Assembly (NCBI RefSeq): GCF_010501055.1
Contig: NZ_QVMO01000014.1
Span: forward strand, 4,219-68,218
Origin: Dysgonomonas sp. 521
GTDB taxonomy: Bacteria; Bacteroidota; Bacteroidia; Bacteroidales; Dysgonomonadaceae
Direction of reading: 5' to 3'
Length of the DNA: 64,000 nucleotides
Part shown: positions 44,785-53,966 of the stretch, piece by piece
Position numbering within the stretch: position 1 is the stretch's first letter
Layout of the letters: each line of letters begins with the position of its first letter
Program-made: the position numbers and the translations under genes
The notes under the pieces: model-generated
Seen by the model: only the letters and a program-made list of their open reading frames with translations
Told to the model about the DNA's origin: nothing
Database searches by the model: none

Positions 44785-45753
44785 ATGAACGCAGTAATGG
44801 CCGATAACGGCTCCTTCTACTACAATATACGGGGGACAGCGGAGGGAACCAGTTATAACATCATATATCAGGATAATAAGGACAGGGATTTTCAGCCGGA
44901 AATAGATACCCTGTTGGCCGGATTCGAAAAATCATTATCCGTATATGACCGGGATTCCATTATCTCACGTATCAACAGGAATGAAGACGTAGAAGTAGAT
45001 GACTATTTTTATACAGTCTTTACCAAAGCAAAAGAAATAAGTACCCAAACAGAAGGTTCGTTCGATATATCCGCTGAACCGCTATTCAGAGCCTGGGGAT
45101 TCAGCTCTCAGGGAAAAAACCCGCCCGATAAAGCCCAAATAGAGAAACTGAAACAATATATCGGAATGGATAAGGTGAAGATAGAAAACAGACGGATCGT
45201 TAAAAGCCACCCCGACATTGTATTGAATGTAAATGCCATTGCAAAAGGATATTCGGCAGATATTGTAGCAACCTTTCTCGATGAACACAACTGCCAAAAT
45301 TATCTGGTAGAAATAGGAGGAGAAATCCGCCTCAAAGGGGAGAACCTACAGGGAGAAGCATGGCGCATCGGGATAGATCGCCCATCGGAAAACAATCCCA
45401 TCCCCGGACAGGATCTGCAAGCTGTGTTGCAGATAACCGACAGAGCAATAGCTACATCCGGAAACTATCGACAATTTTATATCCAAGACGGACAAAAGAT
45501 AAGCCATACGATCAATCCGGCAACAGGCTATCCGTCAAAACACAACCTGCTATCGGTAACAGTAGTTGCGGACGAAGCCCTCGCAGCCGATGCCTATGCT
45601 ACAGCCTTCCTTGTGTCAGGAATCGAAAAATCACTGGAATGGCTCAACAAATACACCGGACTGGACGCCATATTTATATGCGACGAAGAAGGAGAATATA
45701 AAATGTACTGCACCCCTGCACTCGAAGGCAAGATTATGCAGGAGTACGGATAA
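44785..45753 (+). CDS. apbE: FAD:protein FMN transferase, without a visible signal peptide
   Basis: 322 aa. ApbE attaches FMN covalently to Thr/Ser of target proteins in the periplasm. Family marks: AEGTSYNIIYQD, FDISAEPLFRAWGF, VLNVNAIAKGYSADIVATFL with the FAD-binding Lys/Gly, YLVEIGGEIRLKG, ATSGNYRQFY and ISHTINPATGYPS. The usual N-terminal signal or lipobox is missing: the protein starts directly at MNAVMADNGSFYYN, and an in-frame stop lies 10 codons upstream. It may be a cytoplasmic form, or the hairpin repeat just upstream may have removed or displaced the leader. Next to tatAC and flavin/NAD-type redox genes. Confidence 0.88.
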   Translation: MNAVMADNGSFYYNIRGTAEGTSYNIIYQDNKDRDFQPEIDTLLAGFEKSLSVYDRDSIISRINRNEDVEVDDYFYTVFTKAKEISTQTEGSFDISAEPLFRAWGFSSQGKNPPDKAQIEKLKQYIGMDKVKIENRRIVKSHPDIVLNVNAIAKGYSADIVATFLDEHNCQNYLVEIGGEIRLKGENLQGEAWRIGIDRPSENNPIPGQDLQAVLQITDRAIATSGNYRQFYIQDGQKISHTINPATGYPSKHNLLSVTVVADEALAADAYATAFLVSGIEKSLEWLNKYTGLDAIFICDEEGEYKMYCTPALEGKIMQEYG

Positions 45754-45888
45754 AGAGCCCGCTGTATTGTGTTAAAAAGAAATAAATATTAAATTATATC
45801 CGCTTTTTAGATATTATTTATCTTATTTTGTTAACCGAAAACAATCTTAAAGAAATTAATATCATCAAAGCACTAAAAATCAAAATTC

Positions 45889-46095
45889 ATGAATACATTA
45901 TTATTTTTAGGAAATCTGGGAACAGGTGAAATTATCATTATAGCCATTGTTGTTTTACTCCTGTTTGGCGGTAAAAAAATCCCTGAACTGATGAAAGGTC
46001 TTGGCAAAGGCATCAAAAACTTCAAAGAAGGAGTGAAAGGCATCGAAGACGATATAGAGGGAAACAACGACGAAACAACAACTAAGAAAGATTGA
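45889..46095 (+). CDS. tatA: Twin-arginine translocase subunit TatA
   Basis: 68 aa. One N-terminal membrane helix after the glycine turn ([21 protein letters not shown]), the [20 protein letters not shown] amphipathic helix, then a charged tail ending TTKKD. TatA forms the size-variable pore for folded, cofactor-loaded proteins. No tatB gene is present, in line with the minimal TatA/TatC systems of Bacteroidota. Fifteen bases separate it from tatC. Confidence 0.93.
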   Translation: MNTLLFLGNLGTGEIIIIAIVVLLLFGGKKIPELMKGLGKGIKNFKEGVKGIEDDIEGNNDETTTKKD

Positions 46096-46109
46096 GATAG
46101 CACGCTTCT

Positions 46110-46982
46110 ATGGGAGAAAGTAATGAGGGAATGACCTTTTGGGATCATTTAGAAGAACTACGCTGGACATTAGTCAGGTCTATCATCGCCTTATTTGTAT
46201 TTGCTATCATCGCCTTTGCGCTGATGCCTTATATATACGACAGCTGGATAATGGGAGCTACACGCGCCGATTTCGTACTGTACAAGTACTTGTGTTACGC
46301 TACATCAGCCATACCTTTCCTGCCCGACTTCTGTGACGATACATTCCATATCAAGATCATAAATTATAACCTCACATCACAGTTTTTCAGGCACATGACC
46401 ACCTCTTTCTGGCTGGCGCTGATACTTACATTCCCATACCTTGTATTCGAGATATGGCGTTTTGTAAGCCCGGCACTGTATGCCAGCGAAAGAAAAAGCA
46501 TCAGATGGGTAGCCCTGTTCGGTACAGGCATGTTCTTTGTAGGATGTGCAGTAGGATATTTCCTGGTATTCCCGATGACGTTCCGGTTTCTGGCTACTTA
46601 TCAGCTGAGTGAAATGATAGAGAATACCATTTCGCTCGATTCGTATATGGATAACTTCCTGATACTGATATTCATTATGGGTATTGTATTCGAATTGCCA
46701 TTGGTATCATGGCTTTTATCCCAGTTAGGCCTGTTAAACAGGTCATTCTTCAAGAAATTCAGAAGGCACGCTATTGTCGGACTGCTTGTTTTATCCGCAT
46801 TTATCACACCATCGAGCGATCCGTTTACGCTGTCCGTGGTATTCATTCCGCTATACTTGCTGTTCGAGTTAAGCCGCTTTATGGTAAAACCCGCGCCTAA
46901 GGAGACAGACGAAGATGAGGAGGATGAAGAAGAGGAAGAACTCGATGAAGATACTCCTGATATACAAATAGAATCTAAATAG
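46110..46982 (+). CDS. tatC: Twin-arginine translocase subunit TatC
   Basis: 290 aa with six membrane helices. The opening GMTFWDHLEELRWTLVRSI is the signal-peptide-binding signature (HLEELR). FRHMTTSFWLALILTFPYLVFEIWRFVSPAL and FITPSSDPFTL are further TatC marks. The C-terminus is a long acidic tail (about 265-290: TDEDEEDEEEEELDEDTPD), longer than in enterobacterial TatC. TatC recognises the RR signals, and the two Tat substrates upstream (39459 and 41274) are the obvious local clients. A terminator follows at once. Confidence 0.95.
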   Translation: MGESNEGMTFWDHLEELRWTLVRSIIALFVFAIIAFALMPYIYDSWIMGATRADFVLYKYLCYATSAIPFLPDFCDDTFHIKIINYNLTSQFFRHMTTSFWLALILTFPYLVFEIWRFVSPALYASERKSIRWVALFGTGMFFVGCAVGYFLVFPMTFRFLATYQLSEMIENTISLDSYMDNFLILIFIMGIVFELPLVSWLLSQLGLLNRSFFKKFRRHAIVGLLVLSAFITPSSDPFTLSVVFIPLYLLFELSRFMVKPAPKETDEDEEDEEEEELDEDTPDIQIESK

Positions 46983-46998
46983 AGATTAATATAAAACA

Positions 46999-47036
46999 AA
47001 AAAAATCCCGACCGGAATAACCAGTCGGGATTTTTT
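46999..47036. terminator. Strong bidirectional terminator
   Basis: AAAAAATCCCGAC (47000-47012) and GTCGGGATTTTTT (47024-47036) form a perfect stem with A-run and T-run on both strands. It separates convergent tatC and pnp and can serve both. Confidence 0.85.
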
Positions 47037-47062
47037 CATCCTTATATCTAATGTTTACTCGA

Positions 47063-49243
47063 TTACGATTCTGCAGGAGGATTATTATTGTCTCCGTTTG
47101 CTTTCTGAACTGGTCTTTCAGGCCTTGGAGGACGAGGAAGAAGTACCTTGCGTGATAGTTTGAATTTACCTGTCTTAGGGTCGATATCAATCAGTTTCAC
47201 TTCTATCTTATCTCCTTCTTTCAATCCTGCTTTCTCCATATCTTCGATACGATCCCAAGATATCTCAGAGATATGAAGCAATCCGTCTTTACCCGGAAGG
47301 AATTCGCAGAATGCACCGTAAGGCATCACCGAGCGTACTTTTGCTTCATACACCTCTCCTACCTCAGGTACTGCTACAATACCTTTTATCTTGGCCATAG
47401 CGGCTTCGATAGATGTCTTGTTGGTAGCAGAAACTTCCACACGTCCGTATCCGTCGATTTCCTCGATAGTAACTGTCGCTCCTGTTTCTTCCTGTATACC
47501 TTGTATAATTTTTCCACCAGGTCCTATCACAGCACCGATGAATTCTTTATTGATAATCATTACCTCAATGCGTGGAGCATTTTCCTTGAAGTCGGCACGT
47601 GGTTCCGACAATGTTTCAAGGATTTTGCCCATAATATGAAGGCGGCCTTCACGAGCCTGGTTCAATGCTTTTTCAAGAATCTCGTAAGACAGTCCGTCTA
47701 CTTTTATATCCATCTGTGTAGCAGTGATACCGTCTTTAGTTCCACAAACTTTAAAGTCCATGTCTCCCAGGTGGTCTTCATCTCCAAGAATATCGGAAAG
47801 GACAGCAAAGTTAGTACCCTTATTTTCAGAGATAAGTCCCATTGCTATACCTGTAACCGGTTTTTCAATTTTTACCCCTGCATCCATCAATGCCAGTGTA
47901 CCGGCGCAAACAGTTGCCATAGAAGACGAACCATTCGATTCCAATATATCGGAAACTACACGGATTACATAAGGATAATTAGCTGGGATCATTGGTTTCA
48001 ATGCACGGTGTGCAAGGTTTCCGTGTCCTATCTCACGGCGACCTACACCACGTTGTGGCCTTGCATCTCCGGTAGAGAACGGAGGGAAGTTATAATGTAA
48101 AAGGAATCTTTCTTTTCCGTTATTCAGTACATCGTCTATTATCTTTTCATCCAGCTTCGTTCCTAGTGTTACCGTTGTCAGCGACTGGGTTTCACCTCGT
48201 GTAAAGACTGCAGAACCGTGGGCCCCCGGCAGATAATCTACTTCGCTCCATATAGGGCGTATTTCGGTAGTGCTACGGCCATCGAGGCGTTTGCCTTCGT
48301 CAAGGATAGAACGGCGCATCGCTTCTTTTTCCACATCATGGTAATAACGGGAGATCAAAGCGCTTTTCTCCTCCAGTTCTTCCTCTGTAAGGTTGGCTTT
48401 ATATTCTTCTTCTATAGCTTTGAAGTTGTCTACACGCTCGTGTTTGTTTGTATTACCCGAAGCAGCTACGGCATAAGCTTTGTCATAGCATTTTGCCCAA
48501 ACATCTTTGCGTAGTTCTTCATCGTTTGTTTCGTGGCTGTACTCACGTTTTGTAGTTGTACCAACAGCTTCCATCAGTTCTATCTGAGCCTGGCACTGCA
48601 CTTTGATAGCTTCGTGAGCGAACTTGATAGCTTCCAGCATTTCTGCTTCCGAAACTTCTTTCATCTCACCTTCTACCATCATAATGTTGTCGATAGTGGC
48701 ACCTACCATAATATCCATATCAGCCTGCGCCAACTGGGTAAATGTAGGATTCAGTACAAACTGACCGTCAACACGCGCGACCCTTACTTCCGAGATAGGG
48801 CCGTTGAACGGGATATCTGAAACAGCCAGGGCGGCTGATGCGGCAAGTCCGGCTAATGCGTCAGGCATATCTTCGCCATCGGACGAGAACAAGGTAACAT
48901 TCACAAATACCTCAGCATGGTAATCGTCCGGAAACAGTGGACGAAGCGCACGGTCTACTAACCGGCAAACCAATATTTCATAATCTGACGCGCGTCCCTC
49001 CCTACGTTGGAAACCTCCGGGGAAACGGCCGAACGCGGCAAATTTTTCTTTATACTCTACCTGTAAAGGCATAAAATCAACACCCGGATTTGCATCTTTG
49101 GCCGCGCAAACTGTTGCCAACAACATGGTATTACCCATGCGCAACATAACTGATCCGTCAGCTTGTTTTGCCAATTTTCCGGTCTCAATAGTGATAGTCC
49201 TTCCATCACCTAAATCGATACTCTTTGTAATCGGATTCATCAT
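47063..49243 (-). CDS. pnp: Polynucleotide phosphorylase
   Basis: 726 aa. 3'-5' phosphorolytic exoribonuclease. Two RNase PH domains (about 10-230 and 320-550; [25 protein letters not shown] and [12 protein letters not shown]...[14 protein letters not shown] are typical) are joined by a helical linker. A KH domain (about 560-620, [20 protein letters not shown]) and an S1 domain (about 628-700, [21 protein letters not shown]) follow, then a Pro-rich tail. A second Met at residue 2 is an alternative start. A TACCTTTG -7 box on the minus strand (49273-49280) sits 30 bases upstream. Confidence 0.96.
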   Translation of the reverse strand: MMNPITKSIDLGDGRTITIETGKLAKQADGSVMLRMGNTMLLATVCAAKDANPGVDFMPLQVEYKEKFAAFGRFPGGFQRREGRASDYEILVCRLVDRALRPLFPDDYHAEVFVNVTLFSSDGEDMPDALAGLAASAALAVSDIPFNGPISEVRVARVDGQFVLNPTFTQLAQADMDIMVGATIDNIMMVEGEMKEVSEAEMLEAIKFAHEAIKVQCQAQIELMEAVGTTTKREYSHETNDEELRKDVWAKCYDKAYAVAASGNTNKHERVDNFKAIEEEYKANLTEEELEEKSALISRYYHDVEKEAMRRSILDEGKRLDGRSTTEIRPIWSEVDYLPGAHGSAVFTRGETQSLTTVTLGTKLDEKIIDDVLNNGKERFLLHYNFPPFSTGDARPQRGVGRREIGHGNLAHRALKPMIPANYPYVIRVVSDILESNGSSSMATVCAGTLALMDAGVKIEKPVTGIAMGLISENKGTNFAVLSDILGDEDHLGDMDFKVCGTKDGITATQMDIKVDGLSYEILEKALNQAREGRLHIMGKILETLSEPRADFKENAPRIEVMIINKEFIGAVIGPGGKIIQGIQEETGATVTIEEIDGYGRVEVSATNKTSIEAAMAKIKGIVAVPEVGEVYEAKVRSVMPYGAFCEFLPGKDGLLHISEISWDRIEDMEKAGLKEGDKIEVKLIDIDPKTGKFKLSRKVLLPRPPRPERPVQKANGDNNNPPAES

Positions 49244-49272
49244 AAATATTTTTTTTACTTCTTAAAATCGAA

Positions 49273-49280
49273 CAAAGGTA
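49273..49280 (-). promoter_or_regulatory. Promoter -7 box for pnp
   Basis: TACCTTTG on the minus strand (CAAAGGTA on plus), an exact TAnnTTTG match about 30 bases before the pnp ATG. Confidence 0.6.
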
Positions 49281-49397
49281 AGTAAAGTTTTTGAAAATTA
49301 AGAGGATGCAATTCAGAAAACAAGGCAACCGTACTAAAATCGGATAAGTTTTTTATATATTCCATCACGGTACATGACAAAAATAGAATATTAAGGT

Positions 49398-49650
49398 TCA
49401 ACCCCTCTCCCTGTGGGCACTCCCGGCCCTCCCCAAAAGGAGGGGGAGAAGCGAGAGGAGAGTCGCAAAGCGAAGACAGATGCCGTTTGATCCGTCAGGC
49501 ACTCTTCCCTTTTGATAAAGGGAACGTTTTAAGTAGCGAGAGCAGAACTAAAATTTATTTTATGTTATGCCGAGTCACGACAAACAACGTTCACAGGAGC
49601 GAAGCGTATGTAAAACGACTAATGTAATTGAAGTCCCCGAAGGGGGAAGG
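49398..49650. repeat. Composite intergenic element rich in CCCCTCTCC/GGAGGGGG
   Basis: Begins CAACCCCTCTCCCT and ends CCCCGAAGGGGGAAGGGTTAG, giving an overall inverted form. It contains inner pairs such as CTCCCCAAAAGGAGGGGGAG and CCCTTTTGATAAAGGG. Kin to 928-1073 and 32195-32307. No protein is encoded. Confidence 0.55.
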
Positions 49651-49735
49651 GTTAGAATGATAGTATCTATTTTTTATCATGTATTAGAGTTTATATTCAA
49701 TAAGATTATATATGGTTTATTCTCTGTGATTTAAT

Positions 49736-49854
49736 TGCCTCCTGCTTTAGCTGGAGGATAATAGTCTAATCAGATAATGGCTTTAGCCAAAATGTTTTGA
49801 CTAAAGTCGTTTTCTATCTGTATTATTATCCACGACTTGAAAGTCGTGGCAACT
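49736..49854. repeat. TGCCTCC...GTGGCAAC palindromic element
   Basis: Contains CTTTAGCTGGAGG, GGCTTTAGCC, GACTAAAGTCG and a terminal CCACGACTTGAAAGTCGTGG hairpin (49830-49849). The 62386-62517 element shows the same order of parts (GTTGCCTCC, GACTTTAGTC, GGCTAAAGCC, GCGGCAAC), so both belong to one dispersed family. Confidence 0.6.
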
Positions 49855-49887
49855 AAAACTCCTAAAAATATGCTTCTTACTCTTTTA

Positions 49888-49916
49888 TTGAATATAAACT
49901 CTATTATGTATCTTTG
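49888..49916 (+). promoter_or_regulatory. Promoter for the hypothetical gene at 49938
   Basis: TTG (49888-49890) and TATCTTTG (49909-49916) with an 18-base gap fit the Bacteroidota -33/-7 arrangement. Transcription would start just before the ATG at 49938, so the upstream TTG at 49914 cannot be the real start. Confidence 0.6.
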
Positions 49917-49937
49917 ATTTATAAACACTATAATGAT

Positions 49938-51032
49938 ATGCAAAAACTTCGAAAAGCTACAGATGAATTTATAAGGGTTATATCCCTGCCGTCTTCTACG
50001 AAAGACGAACTGAACAAGGCGTTGCAGGAATGCTACAAATGCTTTGACGACAGTACAGATGAGGAAATACTTGTCTTTATGAAGAGGGTGTTCGGCCTGC
50101 ATAACCTGCCGGATATGGAACGGGCGTCCACGGCTACCATTATTTGTGGCTATCTGGTAGAGAGGGGATTTTCAAGTGATTCCATCCTGCATCCCCTGAT
50201 CGACTTATACGATAATCTTCTCGACTGTTCGCGTACCTTTTATGAATTATTATTTACTGAAATAGAGAATGTAAAGGAAGAAGATGACGAGAAAAGGGAT
50301 GAAATAATAAATAAGGTTTTTGCAGATTTGGTCTCCGACAGAAGCCGGATAAGTCAGGCTACTTACAATGCTGTAGTTGGCCTTGATAAATTTTATGCCT
50401 GCGCCGTTTCCGTATTTTCTATTAGTAAAAGCAATTTCTTTGCCGCAAAAACACGTTTAGCGGATAAAATAGCGTTTGCAGGACAATATAATCAGGGTTG
50501 TTACTGGCTGAACGAACTCTTTGGCGTACTGTTTGACGAACCTGTGACAGTGATAGACATCGACAGGAATATAGGCTTTACAGGAAAAATTAGCGGGATA
50601 GTGGATAATACGCAGCTTCAATATCTGTTGATGGGAATTCCTTTTATGAATGACGGGAAGTCTGCCGTTTCGGAAGAAATCCATAGCGTTTTTGATGGTA
50701 CGGGGCCTCAACAGCTTGAAAAAGTTTCCGCACAAAGCAAATGGAATATGTACAATCTGGAATTGTGCAGACAACCGGACTGGGAACAGCTGATTAACAA
50801 TGAAAAGAACCAGTCTGTAGCCAGAAGTTTTACTGATTGCTGGATATGGGGCGAAGGTATTCCGAGTGATATAAGTATTCACAACGGCCGCAGGGTAATA
50901 TTATTGGGACTGCCGTCATACAGCCGTTCATCAACTATCCAGCGTACTTTCAGAAATCTGAAAGCAGGCATTGAGATAGAAAAGGAGTTGACAGAGGAAG
51001 AAATAAAAGATTGGCTTTATTACACAATTTAG
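49938..51032 (+). CDS. Hypothetical cytoplasmic protein
   Basis: 364 aa from ATG 49938 (MQKLRKATDEFIRVISLPSS). An upstream TTG at 49914 lies inside the promoter -7 box and is rejected. The first half is helical and acidic (EELLFTEIENVKEEDDEKRDEI type), the second half mixed, with WIWGEGIPSDISIHNGRRVILLG as a possible conserved block. No signal, membrane helix or known motif. It is followed by rsmE after 79 bases and is probably transcribed on its own. Function unknown. Confidence 0.7.
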   Translation: MQKLRKATDEFIRVISLPSSTKDELNKALQECYKCFDDSTDEEILVFMKRVFGLHNLPDMERASTATIICGYLVERGFSSDSILHPLIDLYDNLLDCSRTFYELLFTEIENVKEEDDEKRDEIINKVFADLVSDRSRISQATYNAVVGLDKFYACAVSVFSISKSNFFAAKTRLADKIAFAGQYNQGCYWLNELFGVLFDEPVTVIDIDRNIGFTGKISGIVDNTQLQYLLMGIPFMNDGKSAVSEEIHSVFDGTGPQQLEKVSAQSKWNMYNLELCRQPDWEQLINNEKNQSVARSFTDCWIWGEGIPSDISIHNGRRVILLGLPSYSRSSTIQRTFRNLKAGIEIEKELTEEEIKDWLYYTI

Positions 51033-51111
51033 AAAAGCGTTCAGGCAGGCACAGTTATACAAAAATGGGAATAATCCACTACCTTTATGCCGCATTATGA
51101 TTGAATAACAG

Positions 51112-51816
51112 ATGGAAAAAACAATATTCTATACACCCGATATACTCAGCAATCCTGAACTGCCGCTCGAAGAAGCGCAGCATTGCATAAAAGTATTGCG
51201 AAAAAAAGAGGGGGACGAAATTCTTCTGACAGACGGAAAAGGCTTTTTCTACGATGCGAAGATTATACAGGCTAACCCAAAGCACTGCCTTGTAAATATA
51301 CTGAATACAACGGAGCAGCCTGCAAACTGGAATTGTACGATCCGGATTGCTTTCGCACCGACAAAAAATATGGATCGTATAGAGTGGTTTGCCGAGAAAG
51401 CTACAGAAATAGGGATTGACCGGTTTTCGCCGATTCTCTGCCGCCACTCCGAGCGTAAAGATATAAAGCTGCAACGTATTGAAAAGATACTTGTTTCGGC
51501 AATGAAGCAGTCACAAAAGGCCATTCTTCCACAACTGGATGAAATGCTGCCCTTTTCCAAATTTTTGGAACAGGATTTTAAAGGACAGAAGTTTATCGCA
51601 CACTGCTATCCTCACGAAAAGAAAACATTAAAGGATGCTTATACAAAAGGGGAGGATGTCCTTATACTGATTGGCCCCGAAGGGGATTTCTCCGAACAGG
51701 AGGTAGAGCAAGCTATAAAAAAAGGCTTTCAACCCGTTTCATTAGGAGAAAGCCGTTTGCGGACCGAAACAGCAGCATTGGCAGCATGTCATGCTATCCA
51801 TGTGCTGAACTGGTGA
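51112..51816 (+). CDS. rsmE: 16S rRNA m3U1498 methyltransferase RsmE
   Basis: 234 aa SPOUT methyltransferase. The N-terminal PUA-like domain has HCIKVLRKKEGDEILLTDGKG. The knotted C-terminal domain has CRHSERKD, VSAMKQSQKA, the SAM-binding LIGPEGDFSEQEV (about 185-197) and LGESRLRTETAALAA (about 208-222). It modifies U1498 of 16S rRNA in the decoding region. A TACCTTTA near-promoter lies at 51080-51087. The gene ends 4 bases before the convergent lipoprotein gene. Confidence 0.93.
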   Translation: MEKTIFYTPDILSNPELPLEEAQHCIKVLRKKEGDEILLTDGKGFFYDAKIIQANPKHCLVNILNTTEQPANWNCTIRIAFAPTKNMDRIEWFAEKATEIGIDRFSPILCRHSERKDIKLQRIEKILVSAMKQSQKAILPQLDEMLPFSKFLEQDFKGQKFIAHCYPHEKKTLKDAYTKGEDVLILIGPEGDFSEQEVEQAIKKGFQPVSLGESRLRTETAALAACHAIHVLNW

Positions 51817-51820
51817 TATC

Positions 51821-52675
51821 TTATTCTACACTTATCGTTATAACAGCAGGTTGCCCTTCATCGTTTATTATCTTCACCACTCCCTGTCCTATCACTTCTT
51901 TCGAAGTATCTACTTGCACAGAAGCACATTCAGTATCAGTCGCGTTATGCATATAGACTCCATCGAAGAGTGCATTGGTGAAATCAACCAGTTTCCAGCC
52001 GTTGCCATACAACAGCTTAATGGATATAATCTGGTCTCTTTTCGCAGATATGCTCATACTTTCCGAGTCCAGTTCGTATGTGGCAATAACTATAACATCA
52101 TAGGTAGCGGTGGTTCCCCTTCTATCCGTAATTTTAAAATATGAGTTGCCGAATTCAATCCCTTCAACAACTATTTCATCATTTTCATTCACTGTTGCCT
52201 TAGCGCTTGTCCCGCTGATTGTCTCTATTGTGTAGCCTCCTGCACCAAAAGATACATATTTATCTATATATGTTTTTCCCAGTTCGGTGAATAATGTATG
52301 TCCGGGAGAAACAAGGGACTTGGCATAAGATACCATTGACAAGGATTTCTGCTGGCTTTTCTTGTCGGTAACCGTAATAGTTACATCTGTATGATAACTG
52401 ATAAAATCGACATAGACTTTCGTCCCTTCTAACCTGACCTTTGCCGCGTTTTCATCCGAAGAGGTTACGGTATAATCTCCATTACCATCCAGTATCTCAA
52501 ACTCTGTTTCTATTCCGTCAAACGACAATGTACGATTCCCGTTATCAACAGATAATAATAACTCTTTTACCGGTTCGTTGTCCTCATCATCTCCCCGATC
52601 AATTACGCTATCAGAGCCGCAACTTACGAAAAAGCAAATGGTGGAAAAAAGGAATAAGTTACGTAAAGTTTTCAT
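51821..52675 (-). CDS. Ig-like lipoprotein, unknown
   Basis: 284 aa with lipobox FFVSC (Cys19) and an acidic linker (DRGDDEDNEPV). The rest is beta-rich: about 38-115 resembles a bacterial Ig-like repeat (YTVTSSDENAAKVRLEGTKVYV, VTITVTDKKSQQKS), and a second copy-like part runs about 130-200 (TINENDEIVVEGIEFGNSYFKITDRRGTTATYDV in shortened form). It is probably exposed on the outer membrane. A TATATTTG box on the minus strand (52703-52710) lies 28 bases upstream. No enzyme motif; ligand or partner unknown. Confidence 0.7.
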   Translation of the reverse strand: MKTLRNLFLFSTICFFVSCGSDSVIDRGDDEDNEPVKELLLSVDNGNRTLSFDGIETEFEILDGNGDYTVTSSDENAAKVRLEGTKVYVDFISYHTDVTITVTDKKSQQKSLSMVSYAKSLVSPGHTLFTELGKTYIDKYVSFGAGGYTIETISGTSAKATVNENDEIVVEGIEFGNSYFKITDRRGTTATYDVIVIATYELDSESMSISAKRDQIISIKLLYGNGWKLVDFTNALFDGVYMHNATDTECASVQVDTSKEVIGQGVVKIINDEGQPAVITISVE

Positions 52676-52702
52676 CGTTGCTAGTTTTTGTATTTAACAG
52701 AC

Positions 52703-52710
52703 CAAATATA
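52703..52710 (-). promoter_or_regulatory. Promoter -7 box for the Ig-like lipoprotein
   Basis: TATATTTG on the minus strand (CAAATATA on plus), exact TAnnTTTG. A nearby stretch (about 52755-52781, ATCGGATCCATTTTTTATATATTCC) resembles 49340-49363, a minor dispersed repeat. Confidence 0.5.
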
Positions 52711-52824
52711 GTCATATTTATCAAAATACATCATCATCTCAGCATAACCGCATCGATATCGGATCCATTTTTTATATATTCCTTATAACACATTCTATAC
52801 AAACCACGTATAATGTGGCATGAT

Positions 52825-53964
52825 TTACTCCGAATAGAATTTTACCCAATCCCGCTCCTCTCTTGTCAGGGCAGGAACATTCCCTTTAAAGCCGGGGTCG
52901 GGGGTGTACCATGACTGTCCCAGATAGAACTCTTTTAGTTCAGGGGAAGTAAAAATATATCCCTTGCGTGCAAACGGAAGATTTTTCAAGATTCTTTTCG
53001 ACACTTCATTTGCCGTTTCTATTTCATATTCCACACCTGTATCTTCTATCAGCACCCATGACAGGTAAGGTCTCTCCTTATAGTCGAAAGGCTGTGCCAT
53101 ATAGGCTACAGGGCGATAGGCATATATCTTCAATTCAGCCTGGGGCTTGAAGTTAGCTGCTTTATAAATAACTTCTCCTTTTCTGATATGAAAATCGGTA
53201 CGGATACTTTTCTTTTCGCGATTATCTGTATAATCGGTATATTCGATACCTTTTATAATAGAGCCTTTTCCTTTTAAAGTCCATTCCGGGTCTTTCCCAA
53301 AAGGCGAATCATCTATATAGAAATCCTGAAACTCGCCCATATTTACAATCAGGGTAAAATCATCGATCTGCTTATTTGCCCAGCGGTTGGCAGCCGTAAG
53401 TACATAATCGAACCGGTAGATATAATCCACACTTTTTGATAAGTCGCATACATAGGTATGCCTGATATGGTTTATCCCTTTCTTGAACTTCGCGGTAAAA
53501 TAGTATACATAATAGTATTCGGGGTACTCAGTAGTCGCTTCTATCACTTCTTCGGGGCTTAACGCTACAAATTCGCCATGATGATAGTACGCACTGTCGT
53601 TTACAATCGCTACTTTATAGGGCAGAACAACGTGGTTCATCTGTATACTGAAATCTGAAATATTCGGATGTTTCCCTTTCTTGGGACTCGTGTCTGTGTC
53701 GCCTCGCGGAGCTGAAGCCTCGAAGCCCACTACAATAGATTTGGTGTTTCCCGGGTTGTAAAACTCATAAGAGACGGTTACCTCTACCTGTTGCTTGTTT
53801 TTTCTTTTTATGGTAAGAATCTCTTTTTTTACGGATATGTCGGTTTCCTCAACGGGTATCAGTTGATTTCCGCTAACGTAATATGCTCCATCGTTTGCAA
53901 AAGATGTAAGGTAGGATGAAGCAAATAGAAGGAATGGTATCAGATAGGTTAAAACTTTTTTCAT
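52825..53964 (-). CDS. Secreted protein with C-terminal YARHG domain
   Basis: 379 aa with a signal peptide (cleavage near SFA-ND, residue 23). The body is beta-rich and begins like DUF4424-type proteins (DGAYYVSGNQLIPVEETDISVKKEILTI, VTVSYEFYNPG). The last 45 residues form a YARHG domain (LPFARKGYIFTSPELKEFY, QSWYTPDPGFKG, LTREERDWVKFY), a small extracellular module thought to act in envelope contexts. Only 2 bases separate it from the DUF3256 gene upstream, so they form an operon. Biochemical role unknown. Confidence 0.72.
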   Translation of the reverse strand: MKKVLTYLIPFLLFASSYLTSFANDGAYYVSGNQLIPVEETDISVKKEILTIKRKNKQQVEVTVSYEFYNPGNTKSIVVGFEASAPRGDTDTSPKKGKHPNISDFSIQMNHVVLPYKVAIVNDSAYYHHGEFVALSPEEVIEATTEYPEYYYVYYFTAKFKKGINHIRHTYVCDLSKSVDYIYRFDYVLTAANRWANKQIDDFTLIVNMGEFQDFYIDDSPFGKDPEWTLKGKGSIIKGIEYTDYTDNREKKSIRTDFHIRKGEVIYKAANFKPQAELKIYAYRPVAYMAQPFDYKERPYLSWVLIEDTGVEYEIETANEVSKRILKNLPFARKGYIFTSPELKEFYLGQSWYTPDPGFKGNVPALTREERDWVKFYSE

Positions 53965-53966
53965 TG

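Noticed and set aside
47273-48100. 275-aa plus-strand open frame opposite pnp
   Set aside because: It lies wholly inside the unambiguous pnp gene on the other strand, has Cys/Phe/His-rich shadow composition and no motif.
49914-49937. TTG start for the hypothetical gene at 49938
   Set aside because: It lies inside the promoter -7 box, so it would not be transcribed as a start codon.
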